DNA of 64,000 nt, from positions 2,959,019 to 3,023,018 of the forward strand of contig CM030932.1 of the NCBI GenBank assembly GCA_018136815.1. Direction: 5' to 3'. Position numbers and translations under genes: made by a program. Positions 1-10,815 of the stretch are shown one piece after another. How positions within the stretch are numbered: position 1 is the first letter of the stretch; the number at the start of each line of letters is the position of its first letter. The DNA comes from Isochrysis galbana. Lineage: Eukaryota > Haptophyta > Isochrysidales > Isochrysidaceae. The notes under the pieces are model-generated. The model had not been told where the DNA came from and did not search any database. It saw only the letters and a list, made by a program, of their open reading frames with translations.

Positions 1-310
1 GTCCGGATGGGCCATCGCCTTTGCGCATGAGGCCATGAGGGGAGCTAGGAGCATGGACGGCGTGCGTGGGCCGGGCTCGATTGTGCAGGATGCGAACATG
101 ACGCAGTGAACAGAAACGCCTAGTGCATGATGATGTATTGGGCAAGTGGGATTCATTCATCATCACGATTCTTGCATGTCAACTGCCTCTAAGCCTCTAA
201 GCTGGTTGCGGGTATGTCGACGGACGGCGATGTTACTGAGAAACCGTCCGAAGATTCGTGGCTATCGCCTAGTACTGACACGGTACAATAATAATAATAA
301 TAATAAAACA
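1..310. other. No gene recognised
   Basis: I see no convincing coding region. The only simple sequence is a short AAT trinucleotide run near 286-304. Confidence 0.4.
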
Positions 311-432
311 ACTGAGCGTCAGTACCACTACTCCCACTAGCCCGGTACTATCACGACACCCCTTAGTTAGCGCACCTGCCCGTACGCCTTGACGTGTGCT
401 GTCACTAGACACATACGCATATGCACCCCTAC
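311..432. repeat. Dispersed repeat, copy 1
   Basis: About 120 bp matches 49079-49196 closely, with small indels. Both copies share the blocks beginning gtaccactactcccac and cctgcccgtacgccttgacg. No coding content or terminal repeats are visible, so the class is unknown. Confidence 0.7.
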
Positions 433-1365
433 GAATCTAGCGAGGCAAGCGTGGTAGAGGCAGGGGGGGCCAGGGGCTGAGCCCCAGCCTCCACTACCCC
501 CTGAGCTGCCCTGGTTGGCCTTGGGAGCCGCCCGAAGCCCTCTGTCTGCCTGGCGACCAGGGATGGGGGGGGAGTCAGCTCGAGGGTCGAGGGCAGGCCC
601 ATGCCGGGCGTGGGAGTGCGAGTCACGGCCCGCGCCCACTAGGGGTCTGGGCCAGAGTGTTGATTGCCCACCAGCAGCGGGTTAACACCACACTGCCGGT
701 GCTGTGTACTACTGTGCACCCACGCACCCACGCACTCACGCACCCACTGAATGCTACGTGCCGCGCGTGCGCGCGCACGAGGAGCTGCACGGCCAAGTGG
801 CAAGTGGGGAGAGTTGCTCTTCGGCACGGGCACCATGGCCGACTTGGAGCTTGCGCGCCTGCACTTGCTGCTGCGCGCGCTGCGCTGCTGCCGCTACACG
901 GGCGGCGCGCCGGCGCGCCCGCGCACGAAGGGACCGTGCTACTCCTTGTGCACGCGTGGGCCGCCTACTGCGTGGGGAGGCAGCGGCGACGGTCGGAGGT
1001 GCGCCGGCGGTGCCCGCCGCCGCCTTCGCGGCCGTGGACCGGCTGCTCGCCGCACTCGCTGCGCGCGACCAACTGGCCGACGCTCATGTTGCGCGCTGCG
1101 CGTCGCCTGCGCGTTTCACTTGCGCGTGTCCCGATAGGCATTTTGTCATTTGACCGCGCATGCCCTCGCGCTGCCCGCTAAAGCAAGCAGAATCAGCAAC
1201 CAGCAACCGCAACAGTGACGAGTGGAAGTGCGTAAACACCGTGTCAACACTTGTTGTGCCCTGCGTCAACACTTGTAAGAGGCCAGATGGGTTAACACCT
1301 TGCCCAAGCTACTGTAATGGGCCCTCGAGGGCGTGTGGGCGTGTCAACGTGAACCCATACGCCCT
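433..1365. other. GC-rich stretch, no firm gene
   Basis: Positions 450-640 resemble 46735-46830 (shared ggggcagctcaggggg-type blocks), so part of this is dispersed repeat. From about 750 to 1150 all three forward frames are long and open, as expected from very high GC. One frame beginning ATGGCCGACTTGGAG at 835 and another ending near 1153 look weakly protein-like (Ala/Leu-rich helices), but no family is recognisable and no consistent exon structure emerges. Confidence 0.35.
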
Positions 1366-1369
1366 GGTC

Positions 1370-1840
1370 AAAGTGTCCTTCCCCACCCTTGAACTGGTGA
1401 ATGCTTGCGGATCATCTGGATCTGGCATTGGCCACCACTGAAGAATTTGAATTTGTGTAGACTGACCATATTGTCCAGGTCCCACCAGTTGTGGGAACGC
1501 GTGGCGCACTCGGCAGCCACAAATTCGAAGGAAAGATCTTCATCGAATTCGTCGAGTCCATTCGATGTTGTGTTGCACCCTTGAGCGTCGACGCGCGCGC
1601 TGGTGTCATATGGAGATTGCGGTGACGCGGTGACCTCTCGGCGGGGGTACCACGACGTTTGTAATTGTAGTCTTGTAGAGCATCTTGTTGGCTAGCATCC
1701 CTAGCCACATCCACCGGACGAGCCCTGCGCCAACCGCGCACACCCCCATCGCGGGGGAGGGGCTCCGTTGCCGTCGACGGGCTACGGTCCCGCACCACTA
1801 CGGTTATACTAACACAACCATCAAAACTCGGACGATGACA
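1370..1840 (-). mobile_element. Partial LTR retrotransposon, second copy
   Basis: On the minus strand an LTR-like block (about 1650-1832) is followed by TGGTACCCCCGCC, a plausible primer-binding site. About 260 bp of internal sequence down to 1370 then aligns closely with 3582-3838. This copy therefore has the 5' LTR and start of the internal region of the element at 1841-4022, but lacks the rest. The direct repeat cgatgac lies at its upstream edge, between the two elements. Confidence 0.6.
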
Positions 1841-1848
1841 CGATGACC

Positions 1849-2023
1849 GTTAGAACTTATAGCGTCGTATGACATCTTGTTAGCTAGCATTCCTAGCCAC
1901 ATACACCGGACGAGCCATGCGCCAACCGCGCACACCCCCATCGCGGGGTAGGGGCTCCGTTGCCGTCGAAGGGCTACGGTCCCGCAGCACTAAGGTTATA
2001 CTAACACAACAATAAAACTCTGA
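1849..2023 (-). repeat. 3' LTR of the copia-like element
   Basis: Nearly identical to 3840-4014. On the minus strand it starts TCAGAGTTTTATTG and ends GTTCTAAC, and is followed directly by the 8-bp flank also found at the other end of the element. Confidence 0.65.
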
Positions 2024-2311
2024 CGCTCCCCCATCGCCAAAGGCGAAACCCTGATTCTCCCAATCGTTGCCATTCCCGAGAAAGGTACAAGCTTACCTTC
2101 GAGGCTGAAATGTGCTCAAGCGTCAAAGACATAGGCCAGCAACAATTCTTCGCCTAAGTCGGCGGCATCCAAACCTGTAACATTCCTGCGTCGTGACCCA
2201 GCACCTGGTTGCCTAGTTGAGGTTGAGTGAAGTGGAGGCTATTACCAAGCAAGTGACATGAAACATGAAGTCAGAGAATGGGCCATGCGGGGTTAAATCC
2301 AAGATGTTGGA

Positions 2312-2452
2312 TTAATTTGATGTTTCCAGCGCGAGGTTGCGAAATTTTACGAATATATTCTTCTCAAGCGCCTTGGTCATCATATAAGCGATCTGATCTT
2401 CAGTCGATATCCACATCGGTATGGAAACACGATCGAGATATTGTTTGCGCCA
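2312..2452 (-). pseudogene. copia-type Pol C-terminus (RNase H tail) remnant
   Basis: The minus strand reads a 46-residue stretch ending at a stop at 2312-2314. It contains STEDQIAYMMTKALEKNIF, which matches the conserved end of Ty1/copia RNase H (typically ..T.DQ.AD.FTKAL...F). A stop codon at 2453-2455 interrupts the frame just upstream, and protein-like sequence continues in another frame to about 2613, indicating frameshift decay. Confidence 0.65.
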
Positions 2453-2884
2453 TCAAAGGGGCGACAGAGGGGATATTTCTTCCGGTCCCAATCGCGATCA
2501 GAGACATTGAGCATGAAAGCATCAAAAATAGTGTCACCAGAATTCTGTGAGGAGTCGCTCAAAATCTCATGGTCTGACAGTGAAGTGGCCATGAATGAAT
2601 GGCGCCTTTTCAAAGTCCTAGCCTGCTAAAAGACTAGCAGTCCAATTTTGGTTCGCGTGATGCCACCCTGTGAAGATGGAATGCCACCCTGTGAAGAGAG
2701 AACGGGACATCAGGAGGCCTCGGCGCTTTCTTTCGGTTCCTCGAGCGGTGGAGATGGCACCAGATTGCATCTGGAACAAGGGAGTGACCAGCCGTGCCAG
2801 CAGGGACGAAGTAGAATTCCCAGTCGTCATAATAGAAGAACGGGAGGTGTTTGGGTGAAAGTTCCCGTTCACCTGGGGCGACTG

Positions 2885-3260
2885 TGATTCGCTGCTGCAC
2901 CGTTCGGCCGCCCCCCCGCGCCCGGGAAGAGGCTAGCAGTTCGTCCGTCCGCGAGCGCCCAGCGGAGGGCTTCCCCCACGGGCCCCCCCCCTCTCGCGAG
3001 GTGGGGCGAGCGGAGGGAGGCCTCATCGGCTTTCCCCCCGCGCGGAGAACGGCGGGCGGAGTCGTCCCCGGAGCCCTTTTCTCGAGGGGAATATTTCCCC
3101 CCGCGCGGGGAACGCTCGGCGGTTCTTCTTCCTGGTGCGTGGGCGGGCCTCTTGGCGGTCTCCCCGCGCCGGGGGGGAATTGCAGCTTCCTGACGGCGCC
3201 CCGCGGCGTTTTCCCCGCGCGGGGGACGATCTGCGATTCCTGGAAATCGCCCGCGGCGTG
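2885..3260. repeat. GC-rich block with CCCCGCGCGGGG palindromes
   Basis: At least five imperfect copies of a ttcCCCGCGCGGGGaacg-type motif recur at irregular spacing. Related CGCGGGGGGAA motifs occur at 8195-8240, 15825-15840 and 16395-16535. Long open frames here are composition artefacts. Confidence 0.55.
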
Positions 3261-3839
3261 GGACAGAGAAGACAGGCGGGCAGTTTTCTGCCACGATACA
3301 AGCGGGGAAGACGGGCAGTTATGCGAGGGGGAGATCGTATCTTGAACCGTCGAGATCGAATCTTCCCCATAGCAATGGCAGTCTTCCTGCTCGTGTTGAG
3401 CGAGTTGTGGAGACCATGCCGGCCCGGGATGACCTTTCCACGTGATGGCGTCCGGGGGGATTCGACGAGGATTGTCCTGCCCGGTGCCGTGGTGCAGAGC
3501 GGACGGCCGTTGCCTTCGCCGCACGACCCCCACAGCCGTAGAAGTAAGGGCTGAGTGGTGCTTGGAGTGATTCGATGTGGTAAAGTGTCCTTCCCACCCT
3601 TGAACTGGTGAATGCTTGCGGATCTGGTATCGGCCACCACTGAAGAATTTGTGTAGACTGACCATATTGTCCAGGTCCCACCAGTTGTGGGAACGTGTGG
3701 CCCGCTCGGCAGCCACAAATTCGAAGGAAAGATTTTCATCGAATGCGTCGAGTCCATTCGATGATGTGTTGCACCCTTGAGCGTCGACGCGCGCGCTGGT
3801 GTCATGGAGATTGCGGTGACCTCTCGGCGGGGGTACCAA

Positions 3840-4014
3840 GTTAGAACTTATAGCGTCGTATGGCATCTTGTTAGCTAGCATTCCTAGCCACATACACCGG
3901 ACGAGCCATGCGCCAACCGCGCACACCCCCATCGCGGGGGAGGGGCTCCGTTGCCGTCGACGGGCTACGGTCCCGCAGCACTAAGGTTATACTAACACAA
4001 CAATAAAACTCTGA
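3840..4014 (-). repeat. 5' LTR of the copia-like element
   Basis: Partner of 1849-2023. On the minus strand its end GTTCTAAC is followed after one base by TGGTACCCCCGCC. Confidence 0.65.
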
Positions 4015-4022
4015 CGATGACC

Positions 4023-5131
4023 GTATGCGGCCGCCGGGGGGCCGCTCACAGAGCGCCGGGAGAGGAGGGGGTGCACTGTGATTGATGAGTCCGCCGGGGG
4101 GGGGGGGGGCTCTTGATGACATCAGACCGCCGCGGGGACACTAGACTATGGCCCCAGGAGAGGAGAGAAGGTGGGAGGAAAGAGAAAGGAGAGCGAGGGG
4201 AGAGAGAATAGGGGAGAGAGGGGGGAGAGGAGAGTGGAGGAAGGGGGAGAGAGAGAGCGCGAGAGGCGCCACGCGCGGGCTGGGGGTTGCGTCAGCCTCT
4301 GCGCTCTCCCCGAACCCTACCAGCCGCCCTAACCTCTCCCGCCTCTCTCTCTCCCTCTTCCCCCCCCCCCCTTATCTTTTCCTCTCTTCTCTCACCTCTT
4401 CCTCTTTCACTCACGACAAAGTAGGTTACTTCTCGACAGCTTCTCTCTCTCTCTCACTCTCTCTCTCTCCCCCCCCCCCCCACCCACTCGCTCTCCCCCC
4501 CCCCCCTTCTCTCCACAGGTCTTTCAAGATCAGAAGCCTCCAAGGGGTCTTCTAATGTCCCCCCACCAGAGCGTTCTCGTCCGTAAAGCAGAGGAAACGA
4601 ACGAGAGAGGGACAAGGAGGGGAGGAAGAGAGAGAGGAGAGGATGAAAAGGCTTTAGTGGTCGGCCGCGCGGCGGATCTTTGTGTTGGGCTGTGCTCGCC
4701 TTCCTCTTCCTCTGTGCGAAGGCGCGAGCACGTTGTCAAGGATCCCACGTAGAAAAGCTCTTAAGAAAGAGCCCCTCTACGAGAAGTAAACAGTGTTCCC
4801 TCCTTGGGGCGCGATCGGCCGGTGTGGTCCCCAACCGGCTGAGGAGACGAGGGGGGATGAGCGGGGGGGAGAGAGAGCGGGGGGGGAGAGAGAGAGAAGC
4901 TGTCGAACCAAGCTACTTGATCAGGTAAGACAAGCCGACGGCGAGTGAAAGAGGAGAAGAGGTGAGAGAAGAGAGGAAGAGGAGGGGGCGGGGGGGAATA
5001 GAGAGAGGGAGAGGCGAGAGAGAGAGAGAGCCGCCTGGCGCCAGCCCAACTCCCCCCCCCCCCCTCCCCCTCTTCTGCTCCTTCCCGCTCCCCCCCCTCC
5101 CTTCTCCCTCCCGCTCCTGCCAACACGCCCG

Positions 5132-5133
<2 letters not shown>
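4023..5133. other. CT/GA-rich intergenic region with inverted duplication
   Basis: The pyrimidine-rich stretch 4381-4450 reappears inverted at 4888-4975. The arms share cctctcttctctcacctctt and cgacagcttctctctctct with a few indels. Poly-C and poly-G runs of 10-14 bases flank the arms. A strong donor-like CAG|GTAAGA occurs on the plus strand at 4921-4929, which could mark a 5'-UTR intron of the gene at 5244. Open frames here encode only low-complexity Arg/Glu or Ser/Leu/Pro and are not credible. Confidence 0.55.

Positions 5134-5134
<1 letters not shown>

Positions 5135-5226
<92 letters not shown>
5135..5226. repeat. (CA)n microsatellite
   Basis: About 46 uninterrupted CA units ending 18 bp before the start codon of the hypothetical secreted protein. 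The (CV)n frames on the minus strand are artefacts of it. Confidence 0.95.
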
Positions 5227-5228
<2 letters not shown>

Positions 5229-5243
5229 ACGTCCCATCCTAGA

Positions 5244-5723
5244 ATGCCTCACTCGCGCCTCGCACTTCTCCCCCTCCTCCTCTCTCTGCCTTCCTCCCTC
5301 ACCTTCTCCCCTGCGGGAGGCGACGCCTTTGCAATCTTTGGGAACGCCCACACCAAGGTGCTGATCAAGCAGTGGTCGCCTAAGCCACTGGGCGTCTCGA
5401 CAGGTTCGGTCATGCTCCCCGCTTCCACAGAGAATATGCAGCGCTTCGTTCGCGCTCGCATCCTCCTAGAAGATCCGTCGGTCGGGTGCGTCGCGAGTGC
5501 CGGAGGAGATGATGCAGGCATCTCGCTCATCCTCACCAAATTCACGGGCGCGGAGCACCAGCTGCTCATGCCCTTATGGCAGCCGAACACTAAGGCATCC
5601 GCCACCTTCCGCAAACTCGCCGACTGGCACAAGGAGCGCCTCTCCCACAGGCTCCTCTCGGGCGCGCACATTGAGCGGCCCGAGGACCGCAAGGCGTGGG
5701 CCGAGGCCGACCACTTGCCATGA
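5244..5723 (+). CDS. Hypothetical secreted or organelle-targeted protein
   Basis: A 159-residue frame from the ATG at 5244. Residues 1-25 form a hydrophobic signal peptide (MPHSRLALLPLLLSLPSS...), after which the protein is mixed and soluble-looking (GDAFAIFGNAHTKVLIKQWS...). It ends at TGA at 5721-5723. The upstream sequence is CT-rich followed by a CA microsatellite, the usual position for a promoter in this window, and the frame stays open upstream only through low-complexity translation, so I start at the signal-peptide methionine. No family is recognised. A later exon is possible: near 6060 the plus strand has a short protein-like stretch (NLNYLGGKNCRRPSIV), but I cannot connect the two by splice sites. 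Function unknown. Confidence 0.5.
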   Translation: MPHSRLALLPLLLSLPSSLTFSPAGGDAFAIFGNAHTKVLIKQWSPKPLGVSTGSVMLPASTENMQRFVRARILLEDPSVGCVASAGGDDAGISLILTKFTGAEHQLLMPLWQPNTKASATFRKLADWHKERLSHRLLSGAHIERPEDRKAWAEADHLP

Positions 5724-8527
5724 TCGCTCTGCGCATCCCACTCGCCCCCGAGGAATCCATGGACCTCCGTGTCATGTACACTACTGCCCTTCCCCTGTAC
5801 CGTTCTGTGCCGCTGCCGCCGTCTGTAGTGATGCCTCTTGCCAGGCTGTCCTCTCGTCCGCCCCCTCCTTTTGGGCCGCTGCGGCCTCCTCCTTATGCGT
5901 GGCCCGCCTCGACGAATCGGGCGTCGGGCCTCGCTGCCAGGGCCAGTCTGCGCCATGTGCGCCCCGCACCGCGCGCACACACTTGTCCCCGTTACCGCAT
6001 CTTGCCACATTTTCTCCATGATGTTCGCTGCGGCGTGCCGCCCGTGGCCCAAACCTCAACTACCTCGGCGGGAAGAACTGCAGACGACCTAGCATTGTAG
6101 GCACTTCTCCTCCTCTCTCTACATCTGTATCTTTCTGTCCACGCTCATCCTTCAAGCCCGGCCTGCTCAAGATGTGCAGGGCCTGTGGCCCCAAGCCTGT
6201 GTGTCTCCTACTGCGAAGCCTTGAACGCATGATGACAAGTGTTACCTCGCTTGATACTTGGGGTCCACGAGAACACCCTACCTGCCTCCACCCCCAATCG
6301 TTCGTGTGTCGGCCGGCCTCTATCCCACCGCGGACAAGCGCCCGCCCGACGCGCGCACCTCCCGCACGGTGCTGACGCCCGTGTGGCGGCGAGTCGTGTT
6401 TGGTTGTAGAGTTGTCGCTAATTTTTGAGCCCGAAGGCGTGAATGTATGTCGTCCATCGACATGACTGGTCTGCGCAGCTACCTCGAGTCTCCTTACTCT
6501 TTCGAGGAGTTCGGGGTGTGTACATCTGACGGATGCATCCGAGAAAGTGTGTGTGTAACTGAGTTTATACTTGAGGTTGCGATCAACTAAATTTATACTT
6601 TAAGTAATACTTGGTTCACTCAACCAAGTTTAAGTTTATGCTTGGTTCACTCATGGGCGGGCACGAGCCCCCCCTCTCTCCACTCCTCCCCTGCTGTGGG
6701 GGAGGAACCACTCATCCTCCTGACATGCCTCATGGCACACTAAAGTAAACTTGGTTCACCCGCCATGGGGAGCACGAAGCACCAGTGATGGTGCATCAGT
6801 ACTGACGTCAGTTTTTTTTTACATCAGTATCAGTTCACCTCAAGCTGACAACTGATGTCAGTTGTCAGTTGTCAGCAGCTTGGAGCGGGGAGAAAAGCAA
6901 AACACGCAGTCCTCTTTACTTTCTACAGCCACAGAAAAAAATACGTAAAACAAGCCAATGTGGGGTTCGAATTCGTGCCGCCCAGTATCGCACTGACGGA
7001 TCCGAGGTTACCACTGCCTCAGATGGGAACAGAGGGGACGGAAGGGAAGCGGCGAGAGGCGCGGCGGAAGTTGGGGGGTGGCCAATGACGGGCTGGACCA
7101 CCTCCTCAGCAGAGAAAGGCGGGAGGACGGGCTTGGGCGAGGGCGAGCGCGACGACAGAGCGGACATGGCTGGGAGGGTCGGGATGGATAGGCGGAGGCT
7201 GAGGGATTGGTGGGGTTTGGTATTGGTATTGAGGTAGTGTTGAGAACGAGGGACGAGAAGGGGAACGAGAACGAGAACGAGAGCGACGAACGAAGAACGA
7301 CAGACGACAGACGGTCAGGGGCCGATGGACCGACGAGATGACACTACACTCACGTCAACACTCTCCACACTAACGTATCCCTATCACGGAACGCAAAGGA
7401 ACCCGCTGACAGATCGAACAAGGAAGAGAATGCCGACAAGAGAGCGACGGGGCGACGGACGATCCGACGGGGGCGACGGTTACGCACAGGAATAAGGAGG
7501 GAATCTTTCGAAAACCCTTAAGTGATTTGATGAAGACCGAAGTAAAATAGCGCCACGGTATAATCCAACGGCCAACACCTGAGGGGGAATCGGGGTCACG
7601 CAAGGGGGCGGTTCCTTGCACCGGCGATACCTGAACGCGCGACTTCGCCTAAAACGCGAGGAGCACGCAAGGAGGTAAGCCAGGTGAGGGGCAAGCAGGC
7701 GACAAGGGAGGCGACAAAGGAGGCGAGGGCAACAAGGGCGAATGGACGAATGTAGGACCCTGCGACGGTGACTCGTGGCTAGCCTGCAAGGAGGGAACAT
7801 AGAAACGCAAACAACTTCTAAAACAAAAAGGTCGATCGCGGATGCGACACCCCCTTGCTAGAATCGAGCTTCCATGCGAGAGAGCAGTGAGCGAAACAAA
7901 ACCACGCAAGGGAGGAGCAAAGACGAAACAGCTAAACGAAAGGGCAGCCACACCCGTCCGGACGGTTAGGTGAAGAATCGGCGGTCGGCACGGCAGTCCG
8001 CAAGACCGCAGGATTCAGCATAATAGTCCCCTCCCTTCTCTCTTTTACGAGAGTTTTACCTGAGGGTTTAGGCAGTGTGGCTAACGCCCAACTATTACAC
8101 GGCTGGCCCTGTAACACTTGCTCCGGGGGGGGTTAAGTCAGTGGTTTTGCAAGGCGATGTTCGTGGGCAAAATGACGGCTTGCTGACAGGAAACAAGAGA
8201 GCTCCACGCGGGGGGAACTATTCGGCGGCCGCGGGGGGGAACTGGAAAGGAATTCCCGTACGTTCCCGTGGTGGGTGGTTCATCCCCCACAGCAGGGGAG
8301 GAGTGGAGAGTGGGGGAGACTCGTGCCCCCCCATGGGCGAACCAAGTATAAGCTTAGTTGGGATGGCAGGGACAAGAAAAGGACAAGCACAAGTGATTGG
8401 GGCGGCCTCATTATTGCGCATGCGCATGTGGTAGGCTATGCTAAAATCTACATCAACACTCCGTCACAGTTCCCCCTCATCATGCAAGGATGCAGCTCTC
8501 AAGCCATAAACCGTGCATCGCGTAGGC
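5724..8527. other. Intergenic, no firm gene; two fragments of the GC-rich element
   Basis: I recognise no gene. Positions 6624-6740 and 8274-8360 are 5'-end fragments of the 760-bp GC-rich dispersed element, in opposite orientations (shared ggggggcacgagcccccc-type hairpin and cttggttc/aagtataa terminus). Between them lie purine-rich, moderately GC sequences whose frames (about 7370-8117 on the minus strand) are Pro/Ser/Arg-rich and unconvincing. Confidence 0.45.
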
Positions 8528-10117
8528 TCAAGCATGTGAAGAGCCCGATCTCATCAACCTGTCCTCCTGCCGCCTGAGCTCCTCGGCTTGCGCGGCCAAG
8601 CGCGCGACAGTTTGTTGCCACGCACCAATGTCCACCGACGGCCCAACCAACCCGGGCAGATTGCCGGAGGAGCATGAGGAATTTTTACTTGCCACGAGCC
8701 CGGAGGCACGTCCCCTCGCTTCACCAATACTTGTTTGCAAACTGTTCGCCGTGTTGGTACGTGGTGGCACACCTCGGACTACATTAGGGAGCGAGGAGCC
8801 ATCTTCTGCCCGCTCACGCGCCTCGGACGCATCCACCCGAAGAGGCGCACGCACTGCGCTTTCAAAATCTTTCGCCCATCGACAGGCAACCTTTGAAGGC
8901 TCGTTATGCGCAGGGCCGGCCGTGGCGGGCCCCTCTCTCCGTCTTGACAGGTACTCGCTCGCCGGCTCGCGCGAGACATCGCGGAGGTGTAAACTCGCTA
9001 TAGTGCTCGTTTGCTTGTGTAGCTCCATGCACTTGCTCCGAAGTGCAGTTGTCCCATTGAAGCCGTTGTTAGGAGTGTGGTGAGGTGCCTCTTGCCGTTG
9101 GATGTGAGCCTTTGCCCCCGGGGCCTTGAGCAGCGTAACAATCTGCGCGATGTCGTCATCACTGAGTGGCGCGAGCCGAGCTCCCGCGCCACCGCGGCGC
9201 TGCAACTTGCGCGCCACTTGCACAATAGCGGCAGCAGCCGGCCGGGTTGCCGGGTCGACGCGCAGCATGGCGCGAATAAGCGCGATAAAGGCGTCATCGA
9301 CGAACGCGCCCTGGGGCACCCTCCACTTGCCAGAGATGATTTGAACAGGGGAGGCCTCAGCAAATGGATGAGCGCCAAAGCACAGTGTGTAGAGGAGGCA
9401 TCCGAGCGCCCAGACGTCAGCCGCCGGGCCGACGCGCAGGCCGGAGTGCAGGTCGCACAACTCGGGGGCGCGATACATAGGTGTGGTGTGTGCATTCACC
9501 CACTCCTCCAGCTGATACCGCCCGCGCCGATCGAGCGCACTCGGCAACACTCCAGCGGGCTCGCCCTCGGGACTCTCAAGAGTCGAGCCAAAATCGCAGA
9601 GGAAAAAGGAGTCAGCAGCGCCACCGGACCTAGTGCTCGAGACGAGAACGTTTTCTAGCTTCACGTCCATGTGCGCAAGACAACGCTCGTGCATGAAGTC
9701 GAGCGCACCTGCGATCTGCTCGAGTGCACGCAGCTTGGTGAGTGGCCTCATTGGCGTGGATGACGCATAGTCCCACAAGTGGCCGCCGTTGCAGAGCGGA
9801 AGAAGGAGGAGATACTCTCCACCTCCGTCCCGCCGCCGCTCCGATGTCTCGGCAAGGAGAGGTAGCACCGCTTCGTGCCGACCGAGCGCCGCATGCGAGA
9901 GGATCTCTCTCTCTGCGAGCTCGGCCGCCTCTCCGTCTGCGGCAATGATCTGTTTCACGACGAGCAGCTCGCCTGAATTGAGCTCCTTGGCCTCGAAAAG
10001 GGTGGCATGGCCTCCCTCCGCCAGCTGGCGCGTCAAGCGGAGCTGCCGCCCACCGATCGAGATGAGCCTGCCCACGCCGTCGCTCGATGAGCCGTCCAGC
10101 CCCAGGAAGCGAAGCAT
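8528..10117 (-). CDS. NAK-family (AAK1/GAK-like) Ser/Thr protein kinase
   Basis: Single-exon gene of 529 residues. The kinase domain spans about residues 25-310: glycine-rich loop AEGGHATLFEA (33-43), ATP-binding Lys55 in VVKQI, catalytic loop HMDVKLEN (149-156, Asp151 and Asn156), DFG at 175-177, then TTPMYRAPEL and the DVWALGCLLY segment. The DFGS, MYRAPE and DVWALGC signatures and the loop GGHATLFEA fit the NAK family (AAK1, GAK, BIKE, Ark1/Prk1), whose members phosphorylate clathrin adaptors. HMD replaces the usual HRD, which is atypical. The C-terminal ~200 residues are low complexity and end in a short coiled-coil-like segment (AAQAEELRRQEDRL). The coding strand upstream of the start is CT-rich (10250-10310). 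Kinase activity is well supported. The adaptor role is inferred from family only. Confidence 0.85.
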   Translation of the reverse strand: MLRFLGLDGSSSDGVGRLISIGGRQLRLTRQLAEGGHATLFEAKELNSGELLVVKQIIAADGEAAELAEREILSHAALGRHEAVLPLLAETSERRRDGGGEYLLLLPLCNGGHLWDYASSTPMRPLTKLRALEQIAGALDFMHERCLAHMDVKLENVLVSSTRSGGAADSFFLCDFGSTLESPEGEPAGVLPSALDRRGRYQLEEWVNAHTTPMYRAPELCDLHSGLRVGPAADVWALGCLLYTLCFGAHPFAEASPVQIISGKWRVPQGAFVDDAFIALIRAMLRVDPATRPAAAAIVQVARKLQRRGGAGARLAPLSDDDIAQIVTLLKAPGAKAHIQRQEAPHHTPNNGFNGTTALRSKCMELHKQTSTIASLHLRDVSREPASEYLSRRREGPATAGPAHNEPSKVACRWAKDFESAVRAPLRVDASEARERAEDGSSLPNVVRGVPPRTNTANSLQTSIGEARGRASGLVASKNSSCSSGNLPGLVGPSVDIGAWQQTVARLAAQAEELRRQEDRLMRSGSSHA

Positions 10118-10249
10118 TCTCCTTCACTCCCTCACAGGCTGGAGGTGAGCGGGTGGATGGGAAGGGACAGCTCGGCTCGCTCGGCCGTGTTGCTGATGCG
10201 TGTATTCAGCCCTCTGAGTTCGCCAGAGAGGAAAGCGAGCGGAAGAAAA

Positions 10250-10310
10250 GCAAGTGGGAGATGGAGAGCGAGAGGGAGAGGGAGAGGGAGAGAGAGAGCG
10301 AGACAGGAGA
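10250..10310 (-). promoter_or_regulatory. Pyrimidine tract upstream of the kinase gene
   Basis: A GA-rich run on the plus strand, so CT-rich on the coding strand, begins about 130 bp upstream of the kinase ATG. Similar tracts precede most genes in the window. A promoter or 5'-UTR role is inference. Confidence 0.3.
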
Positions 10311-10548
10311 GCGCTCGCCGCCGCGCGCGGCACCACCGCACTACCGCACCTCCGAAAACTACTCGTAGCAAATACATAGTAGTACTCTACTACTCTACTG
10401 GCTACTGGAGTTTTCTTGTCTGTGCTAGTTTAACCCTAGTATATGCCTAAAAAGTGATTTGCCGGTGCTTGCCTATCGGCTGGGGCACTTTGGGAGAGTT
10501 TTTTTTGGCGGGGAGGCCTTCAAACAGGCAGACTAGAATCCCCTAAGC

Positions 10549-10790
10549 AAAAAAAAACTTCTTAATATCCTCGCCGCGCGCGCGACCCTGCACAGCAGCA
10601 TCTATGCAGCCACGCCCGTTCCCCTTATTCTTATTCCCCCTCTACCTGCCTTGCGGCGCATCCCTTCGTGCACTTTCTAGGGGCTGGGTGTGTGGGGCTT
10701 TCAGTGGCAGGCGGCGTGAGCCGATCCCCGGCGGCATGTTTCCCTCCTTCCTCCTGCGCCATCGGGCTATCGGCTGATTGTTTAGTCATC
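10549..10790 (-). mobile_element. LINE 3'-end fragment
   Basis: Non-coding 3' portion of the LINE family, sense on the minus strand. The plus strand begins with an A-run (10549-10557), then cttcttaatatcctcgccgc, the same as at 50176-50200 where a LINE coding region is attached. The conserved gccttgcgg and ctaggggctgggtgtg blocks follow. Truncated at its 5' side. Confidence 0.65.
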
Positions 10791-10815
10791 ACAGTCAGTA
10801 GTCGCGTGATAAAAC

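Larger units (their letters stand above)
1841..4022 (-). mobile_element. Short-LTR Ty1/copia-like retrotransposon, degraded
   Basis: Two near-identical direct repeats of 175 bp (1849-2023 and 3840-4014) enclose about 1.8 kb. The whole is flanked by the same 8 bp, cgatgacc, at 1841-1848 and 4015-4022, which fits a target-site duplication. Reading the minus strand, the 5' repeat is followed after one base by TGGTACCCCCGCC, suited to a tRNA primer-binding site. Near the other end lies a copia-type RNase H tail (2312-2452). The interior is heavily deleted and carries a GC-rich block (2885-3260) full of CGCG palindromes. The LTRs are unusually short and do not show clean TG...CA ends, so exact termini are uncertain. 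No intact gag or pol remains. Confidence 0.65.

Noticed and set aside
2634..3932. 432-codon minus-strand frame
   Set aside because: Spans LTR-like sequence, retroelement interior and the CGCG block. Protein character is patchy and it is better explained as element sequence.
4913..5230. Cys-Val repeat frames on the minus strand
   Set aside because: Pure translation of the CA microsatellite.
6955..6990. tRNA-like B-box (ggttcgaattc)
   Set aside because: No A-box or cloverleaf can be folded around it, and the match is short.
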